Notes under the pieces: model-generated
The model's database searches: none
What the model was told of the DNA's origin: nothing
The model's input: the letters and a program-made list of their open reading frames with translations, nothing else
Translations under genes and position numbers: made by a program
Assembly: GCF_052030545.1 (NCBI RefSeq)
Contig: NZ_JBPDIH010000012.1
Location: 54,459 to 118,458, forward strand
DNA length: 64,000 bases
Source: CANMXU01 sp052030545
GTDB lineage: Bacteria; Pseudomonadota; Gammaproteobacteria; Enterobacterales; Alteromonadaceae
Direction of reading: 5' to 3'
Shown: piece by piece, positions 25,987 through 35,720 of the stretch
Layout of the letters: every line of letters starts with the position of its first letter
Position numbering within the stretch: the stretch's first letter is position 1

Positions 25987-26706
25987 ATGTCATACGATCA
26001 AAACAATGCCTTAAATGTAAACCCAGAAGAAATCGCAAAATTTGAAAAAGTTGCTAGTCAATGGTGGGACTTAACCGGTGACTTTAAACCACTGCATCAA
26101 ATTAACCCACTACGTCGCCAATTTATCGTGCAACATATAGGTAATGTTTTTGATAAAACGATAATTGATGTTGGTTGTGGCGGCGGTATATTAGCGGAGA
26201 GTTTAGCTAAATTGGGCGCCAACGTTACTGGTATTGATATGGGTGAAGAACCGCTTAATGTGGCAAAACTTCACGCTTTAGAGTCGCAAGTCACTGTTGA
26301 ATATAAAAAAATAACCGCCGAAGAACAAGCAGCTACTTATAGCGAGCATTATGATGCAGTAACCTGCATGGAAATGCTTGAACATGTACCAGATCCGGCT
26401 TCTATTATTCAAGCGTGCGCAAAAATGGTTAAGCCTGGTGGATTTGTATTTTTTTCAACACTTAATAAAACCATGAAGTCTTATTTATTGGCAATATTAG
26501 CCGCTGAAAAAATATTTAAATTAGTGCCAGACGGCACTCATGATCATGACAAATTTATTCGCCCTTCTACGTTAATCGATTGGGCTGAAAGCTTCGATTT
26601 AAAATGTATAGACGCAGCTGGCATTCATTATAACCCGTTAAATGAAAATCATAAGCTAACTACAGAGCTAGATGTTAACTATATTCTTTGCTGCCAAAAA
26701 TTGTAA
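25987..26706 (+). CDS. ubiG: Ubiquinone biosynthesis O-methyltransferase UbiG
   Basis: 239 residues. The N-terminus contains FEKVASQWWDLTGDFKPLH, a UbiG hallmark, and the SAM-binding motif is VGCGGGILAE (about 62-71). The enzyme carries out both O-methylations of ubiquinone synthesis on the inner face of the membrane. It is followed after 3 bases by a HAD phosphatase gene, so the two form an operon. Confidence 0.97.
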   Translation: MSYDQNNALNVNPEEIAKFEKVASQWWDLTGDFKPLHQINPLRRQFIVQHIGNVFDKTIIDVGCGGGILAESLAKLGANVTGIDMGEEPLNVAKLHALESQVTVEYKKITAEEQAATYSEHYDAVTCMEMLEHVPDPASIIQACAKMVKPGGFVFFSTLNKTMKSYLLAILAAEKIFKLVPDGTHDHDKFIRPSTLIDWAESFDLKCIDAAGIHYNPLNENHKLTTELDVNYILCCQKL

Positions 26707-26709
26707 ATT

Positions 26710-27384
26710 ATGACTAAAAATTCAAAGCTAAATAAACCGCAAGGTATTCTATTTGATCTTGACGGTACCTTATTAGATACCGCCAATGATCTTGGCGAAA
26801 CCTTAAATTATATTTTACGAAAACATCAGTTTCCTGAAATAGCACGTGAACGCTATCGACCGGTTGCCTCAGACGGTGCTTTAGGTTTATTAAAGCTTGG
26901 TTTTGGCGATGCACTCGAACAATTCGATTATGAATCACTACGTGCTGAATTTTTAGCGCACTATCAAGAAAATATCGCCGTACATACTTGCTTATATGAT
27001 GGAGTCGAGGAACTATTATCGACTTTAGATAATGCCAATATTCCTTGGGGAATAGTGACTAATAAACCGCAAGGGTTAACCGAGTTATTACTGCCAAATT
27101 TTGAAGCGTTAGATACATCAAAAGTGATGGTAGGCGGAGACACCTTAGCGCAACGAAAGCCTCACCCTGCGCCTATTCTACATGCGTGTAAAGCGCTAAA
27201 TATAGCAGAAAATCAATGTATTTATGTTGGTGATGCGCCAAGAGACATTGAAGCAGGCAATGCCGCTAACATGTTTACCATTGCGGCTAAATGGGGTTAT
27301 ATCGACGATACTGAGCAATGTAAAACTTGGCAAGCTGACTACTTAGCTGATTCGCCAACAGATATATTGCCGTATATTGTTTAA
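26710..27384 (+). CDS. HAD-superfamily phosphatase (Gph/MupP type)
   Basis: 224 residues. Motif I is FDLDGTLLDT (about 15-24), motif II includes VTNKP and motif III VGDAPRDIEAG. This is the phosphoglycolate phosphatase-like branch of HAD hydrolases. A gene directly after ubiG in Pseudomonas is MupP, which dephosphorylates N-acetylmuramate 6-phosphate, so that role is a good candidate besides phosphoglycolate removal. Sequence alone does not separate them. Confidence 0.88.
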   Translation: MTKNSKLNKPQGILFDLDGTLLDTANDLGETLNYILRKHQFPEIARERYRPVASDGALGLLKLGFGDALEQFDYESLRAEFLAHYQENIAVHTCLYDGVEELLSTLDNANIPWGIVTNKPQGLTELLLPNFEALDTSKVMVGGDTLAQRKPHPAPILHACKALNIAENQCIYVGDAPRDIEAGNAANMFTIAAKWGYIDDTEQCKTWQADYLADSPTDILPYIV

Positions 27385-27675
27385 CCAGATTGTTTTAATT
27401 TCAACCACCTCGAGTAACTTTATGATTTAAATATACTTATCTGTTTATATAGCAGATAGGTATATAAAGGTAATTTATAAACTAACATTTATTATATACC
27501 TAAAAAAATTACAAAAATAAACGTTGCCTTTCGTAAAAATCAAAATTGAAAAGCGCTTCTACGTTAGTCATCACTAACCACGAAAAGATACGCTAAAAAA
27601 GAGCAAATACTCTGTAATATTAATACTTGCAAAACAGCGTAAAGCTCATTATCTTGTGATGAGTTTTTAAAACAC

Positions 27676-27691
27676 CCCCTAGATATAGTGT
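27676..27691. promoter_or_regulatory. NrdR-type box 1
   Basis: On the minus strand ACACTATATCTAGGGG fits the NrdR consensus (acaCwAtATaTwGtgt) well in its first two thirds. NrdR is the ATP/dATP-sensing repressor of ribonucleotide reductase genes. It lies 121 bases before nrdA. Confidence 0.65.
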
Positions 27692-27718
27692 ATCTATTAA
27701 ACAATCTGCAGTTTAAAT

Positions 27719-27734
27719 ACACTATTGGTTGTTT
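27719..27734. promoter_or_regulatory. NrdR-type box 2
   Basis: ACACTATTGGTTGTTT is a weaker match to the NrdR consensus. Its centre is 43 bases from that of box 1, about four helical turns, so both could be bound from the same face. Confidence 0.55.
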
Positions 27735-27812
27735 TAGAAGCACATAAAATAAAAAGCCATTAATCAGGAAAAATGGCGACAAAATGCAACTACAATCCAG
27801 CACAGGTCTTTC

Positions 27813-30086
27813 ATGAATAGTAACCTCTTTGTAACTAAGCGTAATGGCGAGAAAGAAGCCATCGATTTAGAAAAAATCCATCGTGTAATCGCATGGGCAG
27901 CCGCCGGCTTAGACGATGTTTCAGTATCTCAAGTTGAATTAAAATCACATATTCAATTTTATGACGGCATAAAAACTGAAGATATTCATGAAACCATCAT
28001 CAAAGCTGCCGCAGATTTAATTTCAGAAGAAACACCTGATTATCAATATTTATCCGCAAGGCTTGCGATATTCCATTTACGCAAAAAAGCCTACGGTAAA
28101 TTTGAACCACCTAAGTTATACGAACATGTGGTTAAATTGGTCGAAGCAGGTAAATACGACCAGCATTTATTAGCCGATTATAGCCAAGCGGAATTTGAGC
28201 AAATGGAAGCGCTTATTGATCACAGTCGTGATTTAACATTCAGCTACGCAGCTGTTAAGCAGCTTGAAGGCAAATACCTAGTTCAAAACCGTGTTACCGG
28301 TGAAATATATGAAAGTGCACAATTTTTATATATGTTAGTTGCGGCTTGTTTATTTGCAAAATATCCAAACGAGACACGACTGTCTTATGTTGAAGGCTTT
28401 TATAACGCTATTTCAACCTTTAAAATATCGTTACCTACGCCAATTATGGCAGGTGTTCGTACCCCTACCCGTCAATTTTCGTCTTGTGTTCTTATTGAAT
28501 GTGGAGACAGTTTAGATTCAATTAATGCAACCTCTAGTGCCATTGTGAAATACGTTTCGCAACGTGCCGGAATTGGTGTTAATGCAGGTAGAATTCGTGC
28601 CTTAGGTAGCAGTATTCGCAATGGTGAAGCATTCCATACTGGCTGTATTCCTTTTTATAAACATTTCCAAACAGCGGTAAAAAGCTGCTCGCAAGGGGGT
28701 GTTCGTGGTGGCGCAGCCACTCTATTCTACCCATTGTGGCATTTAGAAGTAGAGAGCTTATTAGTATTAAAAAATAACCGAGGCGTTGAAGAAAACCGTG
28801 TTCGCCACCTTGATTATGGGGTGCAATTTAACAAGGTTATGTATCAACGTCTTATTAAAGGCGAGTCAATCACATTATTCAGCCCAAGTGATGTGCCTGG
28901 CCTTTACGATGCATTTTTCGAAGATCAAGAAAAGTTCGAACAGCTTTACCTACAATACGAAGCTGATGACAGTATTCGTAAAAAACGCATTAAAGCGATT
29001 GAATTATTTACACTGTTTGCTCAAGAACGCGCAAGCACTGGCCGCATCTACTTACAAAATGTCGATCACTGTAATACTCATAGTCCGTTTGACCCATTAA
29101 AAGCCCCTATTCGTCAAAGTAATTTATGTTTAGAAATTGCACTACCAACTAAACCAATGGAAGACGTTAACGATGCTAACGGCGAAATAGCGCTATGTAC
29201 GCTGTCAGCCTTTAACCTTGGTGCGATTGAGAGTTTAGATGAATTAGATGGATTAGCAGATCTTGCAGTTCGAGCGCTTGACAGTTTATTAGATTACCAA
29301 GACTACCCAGTGCCCGCAGCATATAGCGCAACAATGGGACGCAGAACCTTAGGTATAGGCGTTATTAACTACGCTTATTACTTAGCGAAAAATGAAGTAT
29401 TTTATTCAAATGGCAGTGCTAATAACTTAACACACCGCACCTTTGAAGCAATCCAATATTATTTATTAAAAGCGTCAAATCAATTAGCGAAAGAGCAAGG
29501 TGCTTGCCCTAAATTTGACGAAACTCGTTTGTCGCAAGGCATTTTACCTATCGATACTTACAAAAAAGAAATCGATAATATTACAGGCGAAAAACTTCAC
29601 TTAGATTGGGAAGGATTGCGAGCGAGCATTAAAGAGTACGGCGTTCGAAACTCAACGGTTTCTGCACTTATGCCATCAGAAACGTCTTCTCAAATTTCTA
29701 ACGCAACCAATGGTATTGAGCCACCACGTGGTTTAATTAGCGTAAAAGCCAGTAAAGATGGTGTGTTAAAACAAGTGGTACCAGAATACCAACGTTTGAA
29801 ACATAACTACGAACTACTGTGGAACATTCCAAGTAACGAAGGTTACCTGCAACTTGTTGGTATTATGCAAAAGTTTGTCGACCAAACCATTTCAGCAAAT
29901 ACCAACTATGACCCTTCTCGCTTTGAAGGTGGCAAAGTACCAGTAAAACAAATACTTAAAGATTTATTAACAGCATACAAGTTAGGTGTAAAAACCATGT
30001 ATTACCACAATACTCGTGATGGTGCTGATGATAGTCAAATTGAAGTAGAAGATGACAGCTGTGCCGGCGGCGCATGTAAAATCTAG
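27813..30086 (+). CDS. nrdA: Class Ia ribonucleotide reductase, alpha subunit
   Basis: 757 residues. An N-terminal ATP-cone (about 5-95) binds ATP/dATP for activity control. The active-site cysteines are visible in FSSCVLIECGD, SNLCLEIALP and IALCTLSAFN, and the C-terminal redox pair is in SCAGGACKI. It reduces ribonucleoside diphosphates to deoxyribonucleotides using a radical from NrdB. First gene of nrdA-nrdB-ferredoxin; NrdR-type boxes lie upstream. Confidence 0.98.
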   Translation: MNSNLFVTKRNGEKEAIDLEKIHRVIAWAAAGLDDVSVSQVELKSHIQFYDGIKTEDIHETIIKAAADLISEETPDYQYLSARLAIFHLRKKAYGKFEPPKLYEHVVKLVEAGKYDQHLLADYSQAEFEQMEALIDHSRDLTFSYAAVKQLEGKYLVQNRVTGEIYESAQFLYMLVAACLFAKYPNETRLSYVEGFYNAISTFKISLPTPIMAGVRTPTRQFSSCVLIECGDSLDSINATSSAIVKYVSQRAGIGVNAGRIRALGSSIRNGEAFHTGCIPFYKHFQTAVKSCSQGGVRGGAATLFYPLWHLEVESLLVLKNNRGVEENRVRHLDYGVQFNKVMYQRLIKGESITLFSPSDVPGLYDAFFEDQEKFEQLYLQYEADDSIRKKRIKAIELFTLFAQERASTGRIYLQNVDHCNTHSPFDPLKAPIRQSNLCLEIALPTKPMEDVNDANGEIALCTLSAFNLGAIESLDELDGLADLAVRALDSLLDYQDYPVPAAYSATMGRRTLGIGVINYAYYLAKNEVFYSNGSANNLTHRTFEAIQYYLLKASNQLAKEQGACPKFDETRLSQGILPIDTYKKEIDNITGEKLHLDWEGLRASIKEYGVRNSTVSALMPSETSSQISNATNGIEPPRGLISVKASKDGVLKQVVPEYQRLKHNYELLWNIPSNEGYLQLVGIMQKFVDQTISANTNYDPSRFEGGKVPVKQILKDLLTAYKLGVKTMYYHNTRDGADDSQIEVEDDSCAGGACKI

Positions 30087-30166
30087 TTTTACGTATCCAC
30101 AAAGAAAAAAGCAATTAGTTAAAATAATGTCGCGCCTGACTGTGCGCGACTACTTAGGAATTTAAA

Positions 30167-31297
30167 ATGACGTACACTACGTTTAATCAAACCCCAAACG
30201 ATGCCCTAAAAGAGCCAATGTTTTTTGGCCAAAGTGTTAATGTAAGCCGATATGATCAACAAAAATTTGTAAACTTTGAGCGTTTAATTGAAAAGCAATT
30301 AAGTTTTTTCTGGCGTCCAGAAGAAGTTGATGTATCAAAAGATAGAGCAGATTGGCAGAGTTTGACCCCGTCAGAGCGTCATATTTTCATTTCAAATCTA
30401 AAATACCAAACCTTACTTGACTCAATGGCAGCACGTTCAGTTAATGCGGTATTACTACCTCTTGTGTCATTGCCTGAAATCGAAACTTGGGTTGAAACGT
30501 GGGCATTTAGTGAAACCATTCACTCTCGTTCATACACGCATATTTTACGTAATTTATTCACCGAACCTGGTGAAGTTTTTGACGATATAGTGGTAAATCC
30601 TGCAATTTTAAATCGCGCAAGCAGCATCGCAAAATACTTTGATGAAGTGATCATTTTAACCCAATTAATACAGTCACAGGGTGAAGGTACATATGAAGTA
30701 GATGGCGAGCAAATTGAAGTTACTCAACGTAAACTGAAAGAAAAGCTTTACCTTGCGGTATGCTCAGTAAACGCATTAGAAGCCATTCGTTTTTACGTAA
30801 GTTTTGCCTGTTCATTTGCTTTTGCAGAGCGTGAGTTACTTGAAGGTAATGCTAAAATCATTAAGCTAATTGCTCGTGATGAAGCCTTGCATTTAACCGG
30901 CACCCAAACAATTTTGAACCTTTGGGCAAATGGCCAAGACGACCCAGAAATGGAAGAAATTTCACGTGAGCTTAAAGAGCAAGGCCGCCAAGTATTTTTA
31001 GACGTTGTAGACCAAGAAAAAGAATGGGCTGACTACTTATTCAAAGACGGTTCTATGATTGGTTTAAATGCCGAAATTTTAAAGCAATACATTGAATACA
31101 TCAGTAATCAGCGTATGTCAGCTATTGGCCTAGAGTCACCGTTTAGCATAAAAACTAATCCACTACCTTGGATTAATTCTTATCTTTCAAGTGATAATGT
31201 TCAAGTAGCGCCACAAGAAACTGAAATTTCAAGTTATTTAGTGGGTCAAGTTGATTCATCAGTGTCTAGTGATGACTTTGACGACTTCGACTTATAA
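30167..31297 (+). CDS. nrdB: Class Ia ribonucleotide reductase, beta subunit
   Basis: 376 residues. Di-iron ligands Asp85, Glu116 and His119 and the radical Tyr123 are each one position later than in E. coli NrdB; the second ligand set lies in ARDEALH and earlier helices. The C-terminal tail ends in DDFDDFDL, which docks on NrdA. AGGAA precedes the ATG. It is 80 bases after nrdA. Confidence 0.98.
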   Translation: MTYTTFNQTPNDALKEPMFFGQSVNVSRYDQQKFVNFERLIEKQLSFFWRPEEVDVSKDRADWQSLTPSERHIFISNLKYQTLLDSMAARSVNAVLLPLVSLPEIETWVETWAFSETIHSRSYTHILRNLFTEPGEVFDDIVVNPAILNRASSIAKYFDEVIILTQLIQSQGEGTYEVDGEQIEVTQRKLKEKLYLAVCSVNALEAIRFYVSFACSFAFAERELLEGNAKIIKLIARDEALHLTGTQTILNLWANGQDDPEMEEISRELKEQGRQVFLDVVDQEKEWADYLFKDGSMIGLNAEILKQYIEYISNQRMSAIGLESPFSIKTNPLPWINSYLSSDNVQVAPQETEISSYLVGQVDSSVSSDDFDDFDL

Positions 31298-31353
31298 TCA
31301 ACATTAGTATGACTAGAACGCATTAGTATGAGGTTATTCAGGTTACTTATTTT

Positions 31354-31668
31354 ATGAATGCTGCTAATGCGTCTCAAAACACCGAAAAAAAAGACGATAA
31401 AAATCTAAAAAACATACATATAGTGCAAGTAGATGGGCAAAAAATTTCTTTTTTACCTAATCATAATACGTTGCTTGAATGTATTGAATCTGCAAATATT
31501 GAAGTGCATTACCATTGTCGAGATGGCTATTGTGGTGCTTGTCGAATTAGACTCGATGACGGACAAATACATTACCCAAATGGCGAGCCTTTAGCCTATG
31601 TTGGCGAAAATGAAATTTTACCTTGCTGTTGTGTACCAAATTCCAATGTTACATTGAGCATAGACTAA
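31354..31668 (+). CDS. yfaE: YfaE-like 2Fe-2S ferredoxin for NrdB maintenance
   Basis: 104 residues, plant-type ferredoxin. Cluster cysteines lie in CRDGYCGACRI (Cys-x4-Cys-x2-Cys) and the distal PCCCVP. In E. coli, YfaE follows nrdB and helps rebuild the diferric-tyrosyl cofactor. The same position here, 56 bases after nrdB, supports that role. Confidence 0.92.
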   Translation: MNAANASQNTEKKDDKNLKNIHIVQVDGQKISFLPNHNTLLECIESANIEVHYHCRDGYCGACRIRLDDGQIHYPNGEPLAYVGENEILPCCCVPNSNVTLSID

Positions 31669-31693
31669 CAATAAATTGCGCCCTTTAAACACC

Positions 31694-33010
31694 TTATCGG
31701 TTGTTCTCTATTCCTTTCATAATCTTATCCAATTCTGTGCGTACAGGCTCAAATAACGGAGGATACTGTGCTAAATCCCCTCGGTTTACCGCTTCATCTA
31801 ATGATTTGGCAAGTTCAAATAATTGCATAGCCCCAACAGAGCATGCTACACCTTTTAGCGTATGCACAAGATGTTTAATGCTGTCGTGGTCATTTGAATC
31901 GATCGCTTGAGAAATTTTTGCGCTGTCTTGACTATGATCATCATAAAACATTTCTAAAATTTGTTTGAATAATTCGTTGTCACCTAATACATTGGCAACC
32001 CCAACTTCATGGTCAATGCCCGGATAGCCACTTTCGTCTTGAGCAGTGTCTATCTCATTTGAAATTAGAGAACCATCCATTACATCACCTATTTGATTAC
32101 CTACTTCATTGCCTACTTCATTGCCTACATTAGATAACACGACTTGGTTTCGACCATTCGATTTTGCTTGGTAAAGAGCTAAATCCGCATCCTTTAAAAT
32201 ATCACTTAGCTCTAACTCTTGGTTCTGTGCTAACGTCAATCCAATACTAACAGTTACGTTAATCTGTTCATTACCAATATCTACCAGTTTATTCTCGATA
32301 CTTAAACGCAATCGTTCACACGCATTATGTGCATCAGACAAATCTACATTAGGCATGCAAACTGCAAATTCTTCACCCCCAATACGCCCAACAATATCGT
32401 AAGCACGGAAACAACTGCCAAGAACTTGTGAAAATTCGATCAGGACTTTATCCCCGGCTTCATGTCCATAGACATCGTTGACTTTTTTAAAAAAATCGAT
32501 ATCGAACATGGCTAACGCTAGACTTTGCTGGTTGCGCTCACATTGGCTTATTGCTTTTGAAGCAAGATCTTCAAAACTGCCTCGATTATTAATGCCGGTA
32601 AGGAAATCTGTATTTGCAAGACGCTCGAGTTCAATTGTTTTTTCTAGCAAGCGTAATGATGTTCTCATACGAGCAAGTAAGACTTTAGCAATATAAGGTT
32701 TAGTTACATAATCGTCTGCGCCCAGCTCCAACGCAGCAACAATCTCATCTTCGTCATTAGAGGCCGATAACATGATCACCGGGATTTTTTGTCCACTTGC
32801 GGTTGATTTTATTTTCTCAAGCGTTGCTAAACCAGAAAGGCCAGGCATATACATATCAAGTAGTATTAAATCTATATCTTGCTCTTTAATAATATTTAGC
32901 GCAGCTTCCCCGCTCATTGCCGTTACCACTTGGTAACCTTCATCAGCTAAATCAAACTCTAATAGCATTAGTGTATCTTTGGCATCATCAACAGCTAAAA
33001 TTTTATACAT
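31694..33010 (-). CDS. REC-GGDEF-Hpt protein (diguanylate cyclase response regulator)
   Basis: 438 residues. An N-terminal receiver with Asp52, a GGDEF domain with GGEEF at 211-215 and an inhibitory RxxD (Arg202-Asp205) five residues before it, and a C-terminal Hpt domain with His383 in LVHTLKG. The active-site motif is intact, so it should make cyclic di-GMP and be product-inhibited. The linker between GGDEF and Hpt has a small repeat (VGNEVGNEVGNQIG). It is the last gene of the signalling block. REC plus Hpt in one protein suggests it both receives and passes phosphate from the neighbouring hybrid kinase. Confidence 0.93.
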   Translation of the reverse strand: MYKILAVDDAKDTLMLLEFDLADEGYQVVTAMSGEAALNIIKEQDIDLILLDMYMPGLSGLATLEKIKSTASGQKIPVIMLSASNDEDEIVAALELGADDYVTKPYIAKVLLARMRTSLRLLEKTIELERLANTDFLTGINNRGSFEDLASKAISQCERNQQSLALAMFDIDFFKKVNDVYGHEAGDKVLIEFSQVLGSCFRAYDIVGRIGGEEFAVCMPNVDLSDAHNACERLRLSIENKLVDIGNEQINVTVSIGLTLAQNQELELSDILKDADLALYQAKSNGRNQVVLSNVGNEVGNEVGNQIGDVMDGSLISNEIDTAQDESGYPGIDHEVGVANVLGDNELFKQILEMFYDDHSQDSAKISQAIDSNDHDSIKHLVHTLKGVACSVGAMQLFELAKSLDEAVNRGDLAQYPPLFEPVRTELDKIMKGIENNR

Positions 33011-33182
33011 AGACTTCTCTTGAAAAAGCAGTTCAATTATTTATATAGTGAACGAATTATCTCCCTTTTAGCAAGGGATTTATATGAATAAGCATCAAAT
33101 AATCAATAGATTAGCTTATTTATTCCATATTATTAATTAAAGTGTAGTGGTTATTTTAATGCTCACAAGAAATTAATGTCAT

Positions 33183-35720
33183 TTAATGATTAAACTTTAA
33201 AAATTCGGCGAGTTCTTTTGCATTAAATGGCTTTCTAAGTACTGGATACTCCCACGTACTGTCTTCTTGCGAAATATAACCACTCATCGAATAAATCTGG
33301 ATCTGACGGTGTTTTGCTTTCACAATGTCTACAGCTTCTTGGCCTGTTAAATCAGGCATTATCATGTCAGTTATAAAGACATCAAAATCAATATCTTCTT
33401 TTAATGTACTTAGCAAAGATGCTTTGCTGTCGACATGTACACACCTTGCCCCTTCACTTTCTAAATACATAGCAACAAATTCGGCAATACTAATCTCATC
33501 ATCAAGAATTAATACCCGTTTATTCACCATATTTAGTTCACTTGTTGTCTTTTTTGTTACTTGTAAATGTTCGTTAATTGGATGACAAGGAAATAACAAG
33601 GTAAAATGTGCGCCACCAAGATCACTTGTGCCCTCAACTAACACTTGCCCATTGTGTTTATACATAGTGCTATAAACATTTGCTAAACCGATACCGTTAC
33701 CTTTATTCACCGATTTACTACTGTAAAAAGGGTCAAATATTTTGCTAATATTCTCTGCTTTTATCCCTATACCGCTGTCTTTAACGTGTACTTCAATATA
33801 TTTATTTTGCTTAATTTTAGTCGTTATCACTATTTTGCCACTTAAGCCCGCTTCTTGTATTGCATCTTGAGCATTCAATACCAAATTCAATAAAATATTA
33901 ATAAATTCAGCCTGCGGAAAAGTAATTACGCATTGTCCATAATCAAGTTCAATATCTAGTGCAATACTCGTTACTAGCACTTGCTTTAATAAATAACGAT
34001 TGTCTTCAATATCTTTATTAGGATTAAAATCAACAACTTTCAAGGTAGGTTTTCGTGTAAAAGCCAATAATCTTTCGGTAACGCCTTTTCCTTTATCGAT
34101 GGCATTTTTTACCCGTTCTATATAGGAAGAAATATCTTGTGAACCTTGTTTAAATTTCAGTTCAAGCATTTCAATAGAGCCTAACGCTACACCTAAGACA
34201 TTATTGATATCATGTGAAACACTGCCAAAGGTATTACCCAGCAAAGCTAGGCGATTACTGATAATTTGCTGTTGTTCTTTTCTAAATTTCTCAGTGACAT
34301 TTTCAACGATCCAAATGTAAATTCCCTCTTCTTTTTCAAAGGTGACTGACAAATCAAAGACACTGGTGAAATTGTCAAAACTGACATTGTTTTGCTTAAT
34401 TTGACCAACTCTTTTCGCTTCACTTTTTAAGGCTAAATACTCACTTATTGAAAAATTTACATAATTAAATAGTAGAATATTTTTACCATTTTCTTGTGAA
34501 GAAATATCTTGGTAAACAATATTATCTCTATCATCTATAAAAAATATTGGCACTTTAATCGTATGGTTAACCATAGCTAAAAGCTTTAATTTTTCAAAAG
34601 CACTTTCAGTTTTAGACACGTCACGGCAAACACCAAAAAATGACGTTACATTGCCTTTGCTATCAAGCTCCACGTTAGCAATCGTTTCAACCTTTAACTT
34701 TTTACCTATAGGTTGTGTAATTTGTTTTTTACAGTAAAAACTGTGTGCATTTTGAATAGCATCGGCCATATTGGTAGCAATTTCTTCTCGGTCGTTTTCG
34801 TCATAAAAGCTCAATATCTTTTTAAATGAAAAATGAAACTTTTGCCTGTCTACACCAAAAATTCGATAAATTTCATCAGAGCAATACAGGCTATGGCGAA
34901 TTACATCGTAACGCCAATGGCCAGAATGACTAACTTTTTCAGCGAGGTTGAGGTATTCATTTTGCTTATGCAGTTGTTTCAATAACGATTTTGACTCAGT
35001 AATGTTAGATACCGAGCCATACATTCGATAAGGTTTACCATCTCTGTGTTCTAAAACCTTACCCAACAAATGTACCCATAAGTGTTCATGTTGCTTTGTC
35101 GTTAATACAAAGTTGGTATCAACATTAGGGTATTCTCCCGTTAAATGCTGTTTCAGCTTAGGGATCACCAATCCTAGCTGATCATTTGAAACATGTTTTT
35201 TCCATAAATTAACGGGGGCTGTTATCGCTTTCTTTTCATAACCAAGCAAAGACATTAGCTGGGCTGAGTAATGCATTTCACCTTTACCAACAGACCACTC
35301 CCAGTAAGGTTCATTAATACACTGTAAAACGGAATGTGCGCTTTCAAGCAGGCTAACGTGATTATCGCGAGTTGATGCTTCTTCATATGGGCAAAGGCAC
35401 AATAAACTATCATCACCTATCGACGAAAAATTTGCAGACAAGGTTACATGATGCTGCTGTTGAGTAATAAACCTTAATTGAATGCTTTCCTTATTGTCTG
35501 GTATAAGCGCCTGCTGCATTTTCGCAAACACCTGCCTGCTTGATTCAGCTAAACATACATTTATATGCTGGCCTAATAAGGTAGCGTAATTAAAACCTAG
35601 CAGCTCTACTAACTTAGCATTCATTTCAATAACAATACCTGCTGAATCAAATACCAAAGCAGCTAACGGTATTTGCTCAACCGACAATGACACGGGTGAA
35701 GGCATAGAAGAAATAGTCAA
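33183..35720 (-). CDS. Multi-PAS hybrid histidine kinase (PAS-HisKA-HATPase-REC)
   Basis: 845 residues from a TTG at 35720 that overlaps the previous stop (TTGA) and has GAGGA nine bases upstream; ATG 35705 is the alternative start. There are several PAS domains (about 15-110, 130-245, 255-370, 385-475), the phospho-acceptor His503 in VSHDINN, an N box NLVLNAQDAI, and a C-terminal receiver with Asp785. No membrane segment is seen, so it is a cytosolic sensor. It lies between the response regulator and the REC-GGDEF-Hpt gene and is a probable partner of both. Confidence 0.92.
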   Translation of the reverse strand: MTISSMPSPVSLSVEQIPLAALVFDSAGIVIEMNAKLVELLGFNYATLLGQHINVCLAESSRQVFAKMQQALIPDNKESIQLRFITQQQHHVTLSANFSSIGDDSLLCLCPYEEASTRDNHVSLLESAHSVLQCINEPYWEWSVGKGEMHYSAQLMSLLGYEKKAITAPVNLWKKHVSNDQLGLVIPKLKQHLTGEYPNVDTNFVLTTKQHEHLWVHLLGKVLEHRDGKPYRMYGSVSNITESKSLLKQLHKQNEYLNLAEKVSHSGHWRYDVIRHSLYCSDEIYRIFGVDRQKFHFSFKKILSFYDENDREEIATNMADAIQNAHSFYCKKQITQPIGKKLKVETIANVELDSKGNVTSFFGVCRDVSKTESAFEKLKLLAMVNHTIKVPIFFIDDRDNIVYQDISSQENGKNILLFNYVNFSISEYLALKSEAKRVGQIKQNNVSFDNFTSVFDLSVTFEKEEGIYIWIVENVTEKFRKEQQQIISNRLALLGNTFGSVSHDINNVLGVALGSIEMLELKFKQGSQDISSYIERVKNAIDKGKGVTERLLAFTRKPTLKVVDFNPNKDIEDNRYLLKQVLVTSIALDIELDYGQCVITFPQAEFINILLNLVLNAQDAIQEAGLSGKIVITTKIKQNKYIEVHVKDSGIGIKAENISKIFDPFYSSKSVNKGNGIGLANVYSTMYKHNGQVLVEGTSDLGGAHFTLLFPCHPINEHLQVTKKTTSELNMVNKRVLILDDEISIAEFVAMYLESEGARCVHVDSKASLLSTLKEDIDFDVFITDMIMPDLTGQEAVDIVKAKHRQIQIYSMSGYISQEDSTWEYPVLRKPFNAKELAEFLKFNH

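Larger units (their letters stand above)
27385..27812. other. Regulatory intergenic region upstream of nrdA
   Basis: 428 bases. It contains a hairpin near 27431-27465 (ATATAC...GTATAT arms with TATCTG/CAGATA) that could end the ubiG operon, although no T tract follows, and two NrdR-type boxes (listed separately) close to nrdA. No gene was seen. Confidence 0.55.
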
